Shown here: positions 12,501-27,500 of the stretch, piece after piece
Numbering within the stretch: position 1 is the first letter of the stretch
Layout: each line of letters opens with the position of its first letter
DNA from: Metellina segmentata
Lineage: Eukaryota; Arthropoda; Arachnida; Araneae; Tetragnathidae
Assembly (NCBI GenBank): GCA_947359465.1
Contig: OX375879.1
Span: 95,241,630 to 95,305,629, forward strand
DNA length: 64,000 bases
Direction: 5' to 3'
The notes under the pieces: model-generated
The model's input: only the letters and a program-made list of their open reading frames with translations
The model's database searches: none
Told to the model about the DNA's origin: nothing
Program-made: the position numbers and the translations under genes

Positions 12501-15500
12501 TCGGTGGGTGTATCTACCTTTGACAGATTCACCCCATTCTACTTGCCATTGGTCCAAGGCCAAAGTATGGATTGAACGTATTAATTTGCTTAACATCGTA
12601 AGTAAGTTTGCTCGTTCATTTCCCTCAATGCCCGTGTGTTTTTTTCCAAAGATATGTTAATTTTGGGATTACAGGGTCTTTAAGCACTTTTTCCTTGATC
12701 ATATTGACGATTTGTGTTTTTCCTTCATCTCATTGACAATTTAGTTTTTCTTTGATCTCATTGATGATTTGGTTGTCCATGTATAAGGAATACGCTAGGA
12801 AACCAGTCAGAAAGCACTCAATCGACAATTGACTGTAGTACAATTGGTAAACGGCTGTTACAAGTCACCTGTATGAGTATGTGATGCTAAATATGAAGTC
12901 AACGCAAGGAAACAGTAAGACCACGTAATCAAGTGCTCTTAGTGTCGAAAAGATCATACGGTTATCTATGTGTTCGTAAGTGTGATGTTCTTAACATCAC
13001 AACAAAGCTTAGCTTACAGTATTGTAATAGCCATTTCGTTGCTCTAATGTGACATAAATTTAACTACCTATGACTTGCAATATTGTAGCATATATAGCAG
13101 TGTTTCCCAACTCCACCATGAAGTACTTTTTCGTAGACAAAAAACACGCTACACTGTTTAATAAGTCTAATAATTTCTAATAAGAGTATCAGACACTACA
13201 TGCAACATTATTCAGCCTTAAAAATAACCCAACTTGGAGATAGTGTGTTGTTGTTGTTTCTCATGCCTACACTGGCAGACCAGAGGAGTGCCAGGCCCGT
13301 CGAAGACGGCAAGATGCGAGGGGGTGCGCCTTCCATGTTATTGAGCCCCATTGGGAGGAAGTCCGACTTTGCTCGACATACATGACACATCCGTTTTACA
13401 GGAAGGCCCCTTTCATACATCCATTCACTCACACATATCGTAATTTAGATCCCAATCAGAGGCCGATAACCCCCTGATCAGGTACCCCCAGAGGTATTGA
13501 TTTGGTATGGGAACATGGGGGACTTTGTGACCACGACCTATTTAACGTGCCCCAGTCACCATTAGTGATCACGACGGTCTTTAGGCAGGTCGAAGCGCCG
13601 AACTCGCAATCATCAGAATTGCAGGCTCCGCCGAGAACAGAACCCACAACCCTTCTGATGCGAGCCCGACGCTCTACTGACTGAGCTACCGCGGGAGATA
13701 GTGTCTTTTTGACAAGCAAAGCAGAAGAATATTCACAGGTAGGCAGCTTATGGTTAATCCTAACCGGCGCCGACCTCAAAGAGGGTATATTGAATAAATT
13801 TCGGTCTATTCCAGTTCCCATACGCGTCACAAATACACTAACCCCCCAAGTGTTTCGACGAGATATCTCGTCCAAGATCTGGTCAGTTTTACTAATGACA
13901 AAATACCTCGTCGAGACGAAACTGTTCTATTACTCCAAACGAGGATGAAGACCTTAGCAGGGAAAACAAGTTGTCCCTTGGCGGTGACGGCTTGAAATAG
14001 ATTTTTTCACCAGAGGCTGGCCACTATAGGACAGTTTCCAAAGTGCAGATAAGCCACCAGGAGGTTGAATCGTCCCGGCGGTTGTCTTGAAGATATATCT
14101 CGTCAAGCTAAACCCTTGTCAGGTCTTGATGGGCGAGATATATCGTCACTAGAAGAAAACCTACCACATCTTGATCTCGTCATCCTCAAAAAAAAATCGC
14201 CAATATCTTAATGACCATACATCTCGTCATTAGCAAGAATTGGTCAGATCTTGATGAACGAGATATCTCGTCGAAACCATTCAGAGAGTTAAGAAACATA
14301 CATGCAAATCTTGAAAAAAGCATACCTCGCAGTTCTTAACAACGTATCGGTGGGATGCTCCTTCAGGATCAGATTGTCGCACATGATAATGTTGTTGTAT
14401 GCGGAGTTTCTGTAGCCGGCAACCCTGCAGTTCTTCTCGGCCATCGCGAACTCCATGAAGAACCGATCGTTGGCGTTGGTTATGGAAGTCAGGTCGCCAA
14501 GTCTTCGCCAGTAGTCCTCGAAGGAGGCGATTTCTTTCGGGTAAGGGGAGAGCGAGTATATCTGCTTGTTGGCGATGGCCTTTCCGTAGGTCTGCATCAC
14601 GGGAAACGGTGGCATCCAAGAGAACAGCCACTGGAGGCGAGTGAAGGTGTTAGGAGACTCTCCCAGAGTTTGCACTACGATCCGGAAGGCTGCGCTGTTT
14701 CCTGATTGGAAAATCATAACGATCATTGAGGAAAATACATTGGCAAACAATACAACTAACAAACAAGAACAGGAGGGGCCCTGGAGCCTGTCCTTTTAAG
14801 GGACTTAATCCGTTTGATGAGCTCTCCTAGGTACTTTAGGACGCCAGTAGCCCGATTGGATGAGTGACGGATTAGCAATAGGAGGGTTGAGAAATCCAAT
14901 TCAACCAAAGAACGTCATATACAAGGGGTTGATACACCTTAAATCTGTAGTGCCATTCAAATTCCCGTACGTTGGCATGGTGTAGAAGTTTGGAGAGTGG
15001 TGTGCCAGCTCATGTGTCTCGTAACCGGACCATGGTTCAAAATTGCGTGTTGTCTTTGGTAATTTTTAATTAACGTCGTACTATAGCTACACAACGGACT
15101 ATTGATTTCCGGGGTCAATCCCCTAAGGAAAATATCCGATGGTAATGGTAATGGTAATTTTAGTTAACGTCGTACTAGAGCAACACAACGGGCTATTGAC
15201 GACGGTCCGGAATCAGTCCCTTAAGGGAAACATTCGAGGTAACACTATGTAATTTTGAACCACGGTTAGCTGACGAGGCAACACCTGAGCCGGCACCCCA
15301 CTCTCCAAATTTCCACACCAACCCAACGTGAAGACTTTCGGCCACGAAAACTAAGGTGCACCAGCCGCTTCTATACCATACACTTACAAACATCCATGCA
15401 CTATCCCGGATTCGAACCGGGAACCTTCCGATCCAGAGGCTAACACCTTAATCACCAAACCGGTTGGTAGTCGGTGTTGTCGTGGGGTGCCAGCTCAGGT

Positions 15501-18500
15501 GTTGCTTCGTCATCTGACCTTGTTTCAAAATTACGAGGTGTTGTCCTCGGATCTTTCCCTGGAAGGGGTTGATCCCGGACCGTCGTCAACAGCCCATTGT
15601 GTTGCTCTAGTACGACGTTAACAAAAATTACCAATTACCGTCGGTGTTGTCTTTGAAAATTTTCCCTTAGGTTTTGATCCCGGATTTTCGCCCGTACAAT
15701 AGCCCGTTGTGCCGATCCTGTGCGACGTTAATTTAAATATTAATAATAATAAACACACTAAACCTACGCGAGGTAATTGGTAATTTTTTAGTTAACGTCG
15801 TACTAGAGCAACAAACACAACGGGCTATTGACGACGGTCCGGGATCAGTCCCTTGAGGGAAAGATCCGAGGACAACACCTCGTAATTTTGAACCACGGTC
15901 AGATGACGAAGCAACACCTGAGCTGGCACCCCACTCTCCAAACTTCCACGCCAACCCAACGTGAGGACTTTCGGCCATGACAGATTTAAGGTGCAGCAGC
16001 CGCCTCTAAACGCTTACAAACATCCATGCCCGTACCCGGATTCGAACCAGGATCCTTCCGATCTAGAGGCTAACACCTTAACCACTATACCGGTTGGTCG
16101 GAGCGAGGATATTTGAGGCTATGACATATTTAACAACCCCCCCCCCCAAAAAAAAAAAAAAAAAAAAAAAAAATTACACGACGGTCTTCTGCTGGATTAA
16201 GTCTCGAAACTCGCAATCCTCCGTTGCAAATTTGCGAGATTACCAGCTGTGTAACCAAGGCCCAGGATAAACTTTAGAAATAAGTTATATTGATTAGCTT
16301 ATGAATCCATGTTCAAATTACTTGCAAGTCGGAAAGATAATTAGATCGCTCTAGAAGATTCCTTGTAGATATTTAATTTCATTATTCTTGTCACTACTTA
16401 ATTGACTTTTGACTTAAACGAGTTTTTACACCATTAACCAATGGCTTTTAATTAATCTTGCATGTAATTAAGCTTTTTAATTTTGTTTTTCTCTGAATTC
16501 GACTTTTCAGTTAAATGCAATTTTTGTAACATAAATGATCAATTATGGAATTAAATCATCGATAATTACTTTTCTGGCCTTTCAATTTATGAATATTTTA
16601 GACATTACTTGTAGTTTAATTTAAATTTTTCTAAAGATACTCTCAGTTTGACTCATTAAATAATTCAGGAACAGTAAACCTGCGATACATCGATCTTCTT
16701 GGGGGGGGGGGAGATAATAAAAAAAAGCTAATTACAGGAGACTGAAATTTCTGTGGCGAACGTGTGTATCCAGTAAGTACAAGACACCATTTTGGTTGTT
16801 TTTCAAATATAATTTTAGCACTTTGCCAGTAAAAAGTCCACAGAATGAATTTCGGATTGATGTATGACAGTTGATTCAACGCCAAGTAGATTACACGCAA
16901 ACTTTGCCAAAACTGCATTCAATTGCGTTTAAAAAGTAACCTCGATATGCATCACGGGAAAACCCCCGTTTAGACTCCAATAAAATTATTTTTCAAGCCT
17001 TGACTTCGGCTATGGATATAACTAGCAAGATTCTTTCTTGGCGAGATTCATATAACTTTCAAGGTACAACTGCTGTACCGGCCGTAGTCTAAAATTAATG
17101 AGACGCAATTTCCGCCAAGCTAACTATAAGTGGAAGTAGAGTTACTGTGACATCTCCCATCTGGGGTGCCGCCGCCAAGACAAACATCAATAAAATTATT
17201 GTCCTCCAAAATACCACCCTCAGAACCATTGTCCAGGCCAGATGGTTTTACAGAAATATTGACATCCTAACTGCCACTAATATACCCCATCTTAGTCAGT
17301 TCATCGGCAACCTTGCTCAAAATTTTTTCAAAAACATCGCCAATAACTCCAATTCCTCCATCCAAGAAATCGAAATTTACGACCCAACTCTTCCAAAAAA
17401 CAAAGCCCGCCCAAGAGCATCAATGTTAATTGGCAATAGATTGTCACCCCAAAGCATCAACATTCGCAATTAATCCCTCATTGGCCGTACGATTTCGGCA
17501 AGCCAAGAGCTTTTTAAACCACGCTCCTCGATGTAGGTGGCACTTGTTATTTCAAACAAGGCTGCACCACGTTGAACGAGCTCCTGACATCTTCCTAACA
17601 CCCACCCCATTCTTTCCCTAACCTGAAAGCACCATCTGTCATGCCACTTATCCATCAATACTGGAGATGAAGGCCCCCTACGGGGCCATGGGCTCCGAGA
17701 AATTCAATTGACTTGACTGTGGCGGCGGCATGAGTTGCGTGTGTCTATTACTTAATATTGTGTGTCCTTTGTCTGGCGCAGTATGACCAAATATGGCCCT
17801 TACGCCATAAAACACCAAACCAACTGTAGAAACAGACGAGTTGGCGTCACAGGCGCGATAATGCCATCAATCGCAAGGTAAGGCTCCGGAGGTGTCTGAT
17901 ATGTTCTTCGGAACGTTGAGATACTGTTGTCCAATTTTCATGTAAATAGTGTTCTACAATATCTAAAGTAGTCGTCCTGTCTGTGTTGTGCTCTGTGTTA
18001 TAATAAACGTTATATGTGTTAAAAGAGTTGATTCTGGACTGGATTAAAAAGCTGTACGACTCTGCAATCCTCACACCAACCAACAGAAATGATGTATTAT
18101 TGATCGGTCAAAAGACAAGTAGATTAAACCTCCGAACGTCTCCAAAAGGGTAATAATCTTCATTTTAATGTAACATGATACGTATCATGAAAGAGACCCG
18201 CATTTAATTAGATTTAATATGAATTAATTTTTAAGAGGGGAATTTTTTTGTAGGCATAATATTGGTGGTGATAGTGTTACTGTGTCAATAAGTGTTTTCT
18301 GTAAGTATCCTAAAGGTGATACTGTATAGAAGGTCTATGGTGCTGGGCGAACTCTGAGTCAATGCAGCTTTGGATTGCGTGGAGTGACAACCGAGTAAGT
18401 GGTGTCATTCGAAAGCCGTCAAACTACGATACAATTAAGATTGGACAACGAAATGTGTCAGCAAAAATAATGTAAAACTGCGCTTTAATCGTCCAAGCTC

Positions 18501-21500
18501 TAAATTAAGTGCTGAATATTCACACAACAAACAATCTCACAATTCCTATATCGCTTCATTCATTCCACAACCCAACATTAAGTTTGAGTATTCAGTCAAA
18601 ACAAAGGATTGTGTCGAGAACACAACTTACCAATTTTTCCTCTACAAGGCTACCTAAAGGAACCAGTCTATGCTAACAAGCCGACAATGATTCAACAGCT
18701 GAAGCAATATATTCAAGACAAAATTGAAAAAATCCACCCAGAAATGTGTTAAAATGTACTGTAAAAATTTTCCGTATTTATACCACGCCCAATGGCGATC
18801 ACTTGAATGATAACTAGGGCAACTTTTTGCAACAAATGCAACTTTTTTTCACACGTTCTACGCTGCAAGTAAAGTACTAAAACCAAAATTCATCCAACAT
18901 GGGGTGTATTGTAAGGGAGTTATAACCGCAACATAAATGCAACTTTCTGCATAAATGCAACTTTTTGCATAAATGCAACCACCTGCAACTTTTTAAAATG
19001 TAGCTTACAATTAATTAATAAGAAATTACTATTTCCTTTTTTGCCCCCTGAACCAACCCTTCGATCACGTGTGTCTGATTTTGCGAACGCCGAAGTATTG
19101 CGGATCAAACAAGAAGTTCATGGAAAGAAGGTGTTCGTCCTAACAGACGAAAGTGAAATAAATGGCAAGAAGTACTCTAACACATTGGTTGGCCCTCTTG
19201 ATAATCCAGAGGAAACTTGCGTAACCGACTGCTTAGTTTGCGAGACGAGTGTCAATCATCAATATGTTGTTCGCCTTGTAGATGACGTTTTAAAATCTCT
19301 GAATGTGGAGCGAAAGGATTTTGCGCTTCTGGCGCAGTTTTTCAATGTCAAAGACATTACTGGCCAAGGATTGACCATTCAACGTTCTTCTGTATTTAAG
19401 AATGTATTATAATATTGTTGTACACGACTAAAATTGTCAATATATTTTGAATTTTTTCATTTTTTCCCGAATAATTTATTTTAGAATTTAGTGTATCAAA
19501 AATAAATGCAACTTTATTTCCATAAATGCAACTTTAGGGAGTGATAAATGCAACTTTTCCCATTTTTACTGCAACAAAAAAGTTGCCCTAATGATGACAC
19601 AATCCATAAACTGTTGCTAATTGAGTACACAATATGTAAGAAAAAGTTTTATTTAAAAGTAGCGATTGGAATTGATTTCCAGTCTATTCCCTTGGCAACG
19701 CATACTTTTCTCGTGACGTTGTATACACAATATTTCCTTTGAATCACTTCGGTAAAGTATCTGCACGAGTACCGCAGTAAACTTAGAAGAGAACCCAACG
19801 CCGTTCATGCAGACAACGTAACTCATTTCACAGTTTGTTAGGTAATGAAGTAAATTCCTATCGTTACAGCGAATCTCTCCAATTTAAGTTTATCTTTCGA
19901 GGAATGTAATTAATGACTTCAAAGTACCGTTTAAATTTAATTAGCGACTGGTATTTACTCTCGCCCTCTCCATAGCTGGTTTACATGGCAAGGGGAAGGG
20001 AATCAATTGATCGTTGTTCCTAGGTTGGGTTAATTCCCAAACCCTTTCTGAATGTAATGAGTAGAGTAAGATGTCACCTGGTGCCTTAGAAAATAAGTAA
20101 ATACGATTTCCAGTAATTAATTTATTTCCATTGAATGAACATTAAATGGTAACTTAACGCATTGTAGGTAATGGTAATTTTTAATTAACGTCGTAAAAAA
20201 CCAACACAACGGGCTATTGGCGACGGTCCGGGATCGATCCCATAAGGGAAAGATCGAGGACAACCCCACATAATAACCACGGTCAGAAGAAGCAACACCT
20301 GTGTGAGCTGACACCCCACTCTCCAAACTTTCACACCAATATCGTGTTGTAGGATAAAATGTGCTCAGACCTTTAATTGGAAATTAATGCACGGAACTAG
20401 TTTAAATTAACCCTCCAAGTGATTTCGACGAGATATCTCGTCCATCAAGATCTGACCAATATGGCTAATAACGAGATATCTCGTCATGAATACATAGTCG
20501 GTTTTTTGTATGATGACGAGATCACGATCTGGTCAAATTTTTACAATGACAAAATTTCTCGTCCTCCAAGATCTGGTCAGTTTTATTGATGGTTTTCCTG
20601 GTCTACATGGAATATCTCGTAGACCAGGAGATCCACCCAGAAGGTTAACTATCGGGGTGGTTGCCTCAACGAAAGCATTTTGTCATCAGTAAAAATGACC
20701 AGATATTTATGGACAAAACAATTCGTCATTGGAAAAAAAAATGACCAGATCTTGATCTCGTCCTCACATAAAAAATCGGCAATATCTTGACGAGATATCT
20801 CGTCATTTGCACAATTGGTCAGGTCTTGATGAACAAGATATCTCGTCTATATGATTTGGTGGGATAAGGGGACCAGTTGACTTTCAAAAATAAACTTTTG
20901 AAATAATGATACGACTATCATAAAATTTACAGACTGCTTGTCTTGCCCATAAAAGCATAAATAGGTGTGAAGTTTGGTTTAAATATAAAAAGTTGTGAGG
21001 AAGTCATTACGCGACATGTGGTTTGAAGTATATACTATACATTATATTGATTAACTCTCCTGGTAGTTGTCTCAACAAGGTTTCTTGTCATTACAAAAAT
21101 ATTGACCGAATCTTGATGGACGAAGTGCATCTCCGCCAGAAAAAAAACTGTTTAGTTCTTGATCTCATCCTCATAGAAAAAAATTGACAACATCGTAATA
21201 ACGAGACATAGTTGGTCAGATTGTGATGAACGAGATATCTCGTCGAAGGAGGATTAAAACCCACACATCTACAGAGGAGCACAAAACGGGACGATACTAT
21301 TTGTACACCCGGTAATTTACCTATGACGATGATCCCCGTCTTGTCAGGAAGTTTGGCGGCGAAGGAGGAGAGCATCCTGTGGTAAGACTTGTGATCTTTC
21401 TCATCCTTTTGGGCCCTGGACAAGGGCAGAGAGCGGATGGCCGCAATGCACGGGTAGCCCGTCTTGGCGATCTGACTGAAGACCTTGGTGACGAAAATGC

Positions 21501-24500
21501 TGTACTCGTCGTCGGCGTGGAGGATGGCGACTTTAGCCCAATCCATGTCGTGAACTGCCTCAGCCAGAACCTAGGAGAACATTGGTAAGAGATTGGTTGC
21601 GACAACACAAGCTGGGACACTGGACTAACTCACAATTAGTGTAATGTAGAAATGATGAAAGGTAACATGCTTTATTTATTACCTTATCTCAACACACGAG
21701 CTTTCTGAAACAGTGGACTAACAACATAGTGCATGATAGAAAGCTGAAGATCATATGAGATTGGTTGCGACAACACAAGCTGGGACACTGGACTAACTCA
21801 CAATTAGTGTAATGTAGAAATGATGAAAGGTAACATGCTTTATTTATTACCTTATCTCAACACACGAGTTTTCTGAAACAGTGGACTAACAACATAGTGC
21901 ATGATAGAAAGCTGAAGATCATATGTATTTTTAATCCTAGAGATTGGACTGTCTTAAAATATAGTATTTGGTAGAAATCCCGAGTTCATGTCCTTTATTA
22001 GTCCCGGAGGTTGGGCAAACCCACAATTTAGTGAAGAGAGAAATGGTGAGACACATCATGTCCCAGGCTAACCCAGAATATAGTGTATGGTTTTAACGAT
22101 GATAAATCATATTACTTATTAGTCCAATAGGTTGGGCAAACCAAAAATATAGTGAAGGAAAAAATGATGAGAGATTGTGTCGCTTAGTAGTCCCAGAGGT
22201 TGGATAACCCACAACGCGTAGTGTTTAGTAGAAATAATGACGATGTTGAGCTAACCCACAATATAGTGTGTTGTAGAAATGATGAGAGATTGTGTCCCTT
22301 ATCAGTCCCAGAGGTGGGGCTAACCCATGTTATCACGAAGTATTTTATGAAAAATTCTGCCTTATGGTTTAACCCCGAATATGTGTCCCGCTTTTATAAA
22401 ATGTGGGTTAGATTATTATTATTGCCTTAATGCAAGAGGTTTCCGAAATTTTCAATAACTAATCTAATTCATTATGTTAAATGATTTTTCTAGCTGATTG
22501 TTCCCTCAAAGCTTTGTATCCTCTCCTACAGAATTCCAGTGATATAGGTATGTAGTTAATTAACGTCGCACAAAAGCAACACCACGGGCTATTGGAGACG
22601 GTTCGGGATCTACTACATACGTATAAAAAATTTATTACTTTTGGTTTGACAAGACTTGAAAAATTGATCACGAGAACATTTTTATTCAATATCCTTTTTA
22701 TCCATTGAAGATTGTGTGAAAACCTTTTTTTCAATGACTTCTTTGTATTCCTTAAATTTTTCACACTCTGAAAACGCACGGGCGAGACCTAATTAAAAGA
22801 TTCCGAGATCTAATTATGAATGGAACGAGGTCAATCTTCAATTGGAGCGACCTCAAACTTTCTCGTACAAATGTCAGGGAACGAGCGAAAAGACGTAGGA
22901 GGTAAATGTTGAAGAGCTAAGGAGGGGTGCATCTAAGATCGAGATCCTTTTGAGAAGTCTTCTCGGGGACCAGAAACACAGCTGCGTGGAGCCTTATGTG
23001 GCCGAGTGAGGAATGGCCTGAAAACTAATATATTTAGGCTGTCAAGAGAAATGAAAGATAAATGCGAAAAGGGGCGGTGAAGAGAGCCGCGAAAACTTTG
23101 CGGGTGCCACTTTGAAATATTGCTTTCGAATGCAATCGGCGGTGAGGATTCTTTAAGTTTAAACATTGCGGAAGATTAGACTGCTCCGTGAGTTGCTTTT
23201 AACGAAATGAACTCTGTGGGAGGCGACAGTTGTTGGAGAACCATCGAGTATATGAAGATGATAGTACATTTCCTCCCCTAAAAAAAAAGTCTGCAGTACG
23301 GGCAATGAATGAATAAATGTCCTATGCTACCGCTTGAAACTATTAATCTCACTGGTTATGAGCCAAAAATTCAAATTATTGAAATAGAAATGGGTTAGAA
23401 CAAATGAAAGAGGCTTGTACATTAAAATGAACATCGTTGGATGTCAAAATCGAAATTAGATTACAGTCACAAGTTGCATCAATCAATTTGAAAAAGCATG
23501 GTATTCAATTTCAATGGAGTTCCAAAATTGGAATATATTTTTATCAATGTTTGAAAACTAGGATATTTTTTTATCAAAGTTCCAGTTTAAAAAAAAATCG
23601 TCATTGTTCAAAAACTAATAATTTTATCAATTTTTTGAATTTGTAAAATTTTATTAATTTTGCAAAATTGAAATGCTTAACAAATGCTCTGAAATTGTTG
23701 TTTTACCAACATTCCAAACTTGCGAATTTCATCAGTGTTCAAAAATTGGACTGTTTAATCAATATTTCAAAATTGGAATGTTTTACCACTGTTCCAAGTC
23801 TGAAACATTTTTATCAATGTTCCAAAAGTAGTGTTTACCAATGTTCTAAAATTAGTGTTTTTATCAATGCTCTTAAATAGCAATGTTTTATCAATGTTCC
23901 AGCATAGTAATGTTTTATCAATGTTCCAGCATAGTAATGTTTTATCAATGTTCCAGCATAGTAATGTTTTATCAATGTTCCAGCATAGTAATGTTAAGTT
24001 AATGTTCCAAATAGAACACTCTAAACCGCCGGACCCTGTCTGATCAGTCATCGTGTAGCAAACGATGACAACAAACTAAATGAAATCAGAATAAAACATT
24101 TCAGAATCAAAGCCAATTTTATTCATAGTAGTTAAAAGAACAAAAAATATTGATTCTTTTTAATAGTTTCTTCAACCCAATACAAACACTCATCAAGCCA
24201 CTCTCAAAATGCAATAGCCATTTTCGATAAGTTTTCATGGAATAAAACGAATGTAAATGTGTCACGGTAGTGTCAACCTCGACACTTTCGCCACAAAATG
24301 AGGGTTCCACTCTCACGTCCCACACACGTTGCCACCAGCTACTGTACAAATTCCCGCACAGAGATAATGACAGACGGAAAAGTGAACATAATAAATGTTG
24401 ATCACTCATACCTTGGCCAGTTGCTCTGGCGGAACTGCAGTCTCTTGCCTCAGGGGAACCACGGGAATAATGTATCGACCGGCAGTTTCGGCGACTCTGG

Positions 24501-27500
24501 AATCGCTCAGGCTGGAGCTCATATCCACCATTCCTGAAAAGAAAAAAAAAAGAGTTAATGCAGTTAGCGAAGGGAATTCGGTTGACGGCTTAAATTAAAT
24601 TGGGGGAAAGCCTGCAGTGACAGTTTTGTCTCCCTGGCTGGGAAGTGGGAAACAGATGTGTTTGCAGAACCGCGCTGCCGAATTAAGCTAATTTATTCCA
24701 ATGGCAAAGGCGGAACGTCATAACAGCTTGGGGAATAATTTCACGCGGATTGGTTGATAAGTATAGAAATCGAGCTCCGTTAATGTAATTATTGAGATCC
24801 TTAATGATGCTCGTCGTTCGTTTCCGAGTCCCAGGAATGTTGCGTGATGGTGCTTAGCTATGCATTCTGAATTTTTATTACCAGAGCTTGTCTTGAATTT
24901 TGAAACTATCCGGTTGAAAGAATTCGATGGAGTTTGTGTTACAAGGTATAATAAATAGCTGATCATCTTTGATTTTAAAATGGTAAAACAAGCCGGGAAA
25001 AAGGCTTTCAAATCTGACCAGAACATTACATCAATAATCTAAATAACTCTTGGAACACTAGCAACGTCAAATAGGTGAAAAGATTATGTTTCTACCGGAA
25101 ACTATTCCATTAATAGGAACAATTTAGACGATGGTTGTCATTAGTTCGCGAGATTTTTTAAGTACCAGAAATGTTGCGTGATGGTGCTTAGCTATACATT
25201 CAGAAATTTTGTTACTAAAGCTGGTTGATGTGTTACTAAACCTCCAACGCAGGTCCTAACACCAATAAACACGATTATTATCACAAACCTAAAACATTTA
25301 TTTTACAGCAACCAAGACCAGTATTACAATTGACATCTCAGCAAGAAAAACAGTTCCGGAATGCTTCAATTTTTAAAATACAGTTTCGTACAATTTTTTT
25401 TCCCAAACACAGCCTTTTTTCTTTTTTTATCAAAGCGCGTTTCTATGACAACTCCATAAGTTGAATAAAGTTTACTGTTCGAGTTCCAACGCTAGTGTTA
25501 AATTAAAACTAATAGGTTGAAAGATTTTTGACTATGGTTGTTTTTACAAATATACTGTGGCCAATAATGTATGTGTGTAATAAATAGGTAACCTACCACT
25601 TTACAGTGGTAAAACAACCAGGAAAGACCTCCTGGCCTTAAAGGACATTTGAATACTGACCAGGCCATCCCATCAATATTCTAAATAAATTCAAGAAGAC
25701 TAGCAACTAGAAATAAGAGAAAAGATTCGGTTTCTACAGGCGCATATTCTATAAATATTCATGGCACATATTATAAATCCCTTAATATTTTTTAATAGAG
25801 TCTAAGTATTGATCTTAATTTGAGGCCACTACTCTTTTTACGAAATGTAGGCCTCGCCAGTACAATAATACATACGATATCACACGTTCAGAAAACAAAA
25901 AAATAAATGGATTTATTAAAAAATTGTTTGATGAAATTTAGGACAATTAATAAAATTATAATAGGCAGCCGATTAAATTTCACAATTGTTTCTTTTTCAA
26001 AGCTATATTACACACCTAACAACTTAAAAGGTTCGTTTAAAGCATTTTCAGTTTGTTTTTGAAAATGAAATTATTTTCTGGTAACCAAAAACTAATAATT
26101 TTGAGAAAATAAAACAGCTTGAATAGTATTTTTGTACGGTTGAAGGATACACAAGTTCTATGTTTCTCTTTACTGCACATATGTGTTGTGTGGGAGCAAT
26201 TAAAACCGCACAAATGCAGAACTTATTTTTGCCTTCTCATGAAACAAATGTATTCATACTTTAAACAAATATTTTATGCACAGTTGGTAAAATTGTGTTT
26301 GTTGCTACATGTGATGAATAGGAACTACAATTCATTAAAAATTAAGTATTTATTAACTTTACAACCACAAAAAACAGAGCTAAACAAAACTAAAGTAGAA
26401 AACTTGTTCGTATGATATAATTCGGGATTCTTTTTTATCTTGTATACTCGCCTAGTTGCCACAATTTACAACTAAAAATAGGATATAGTTTTAAAATGCA
26501 AAATTAATCCCGAGCGAAAAAATCAGAAAGTAATTTACTTATTTAATACTGCACCTGGCTAACGAACAAGAGTTTTCGTTTTTACTGCATTACTTGAAAC
26601 GTACTTTTTCTCAACTTATGAAAACCATGAACACACTTCTTAGCCATAAGAAACTAGGTTACATTAAAATTCATTTTACAAGTAAAGCAATGTAATTTTA
26701 AATAATCAAATATTGCAGTTGAAGTTTCCTGCCTGCATACTTATCAACTTTATGCCCAGGGAATAGTTTAAAAATCCTAATTAATTCTGCTGTTCATTTA
26801 AATGTTTAAACAGCCATTTTTCATACCTTAATAACGGTGAATCGGAATAAGAATTGTCGAGAGTGCCATTTTAAAAACTACCATCAGTGATTTTAACGAG
26901 GCTTAAGGCGACTTGGATCTTTACAGAGAAGGAAAATAGAAAATTGTTGTTGTTTGAAAACAGGAATGAAGTGTATACGTTCTTTCTACCCTATTGATTT
27001 CATACATAAGTTAAGAAGGAAAAAAAATCTAGAACCGTCTGGGAAGTGATGATTGCGAGACTTTCAGAAGCAATCATTTTTGAAGCAGACTCAATTTTTC
27101 TATCGACTTCTGGATTTTTGCCAGAGCAATAATTTGCACTACATAAATCAGTTGGCTCGTTTCGGAGAAGACTCCAATGTTGTCTTTCGATTTTATCGGA
27201 AAATGATTCAAACACTGTCAAAAACCATCAATTAATTATAAAAAAATCTCATTAGAGTATATTAACTGCTAAAAAAAGCATCGGAATTTATTTTACTTTC
27301 GCGAATATTTTTTAACAGCTTCAAATTTTATTTGGAAATATCGTAATTTTGAGTTATCTGTCGATTTTGCAATGCTAAATGGATCTTAAAAAGGGAAGTT
27401 CAACGTAGAAACTGAAGCAGAACAACTATGCATTACTTACAAGGCATAATGATAACGTTATACAATGGAAAAATAAAGTTAGTTGGTTGTTTCCATGTTT

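Noticed and set aside
13640..13693. A functional tRNA gene
   Set aside because: The anticodon arm does not pair and the B box is altered; the sequence is the head of a SINE with tail and target duplication.
19041..19412. A host CGGBP1-like gene
   Set aside because: The frame lies inside an element with hAT ends and target duplication and lacks most of the transposase.
23880..24000. CRISPR-like array
   Set aside because: Units are contiguous without spacers in an animal genome; this is a minisatellite.
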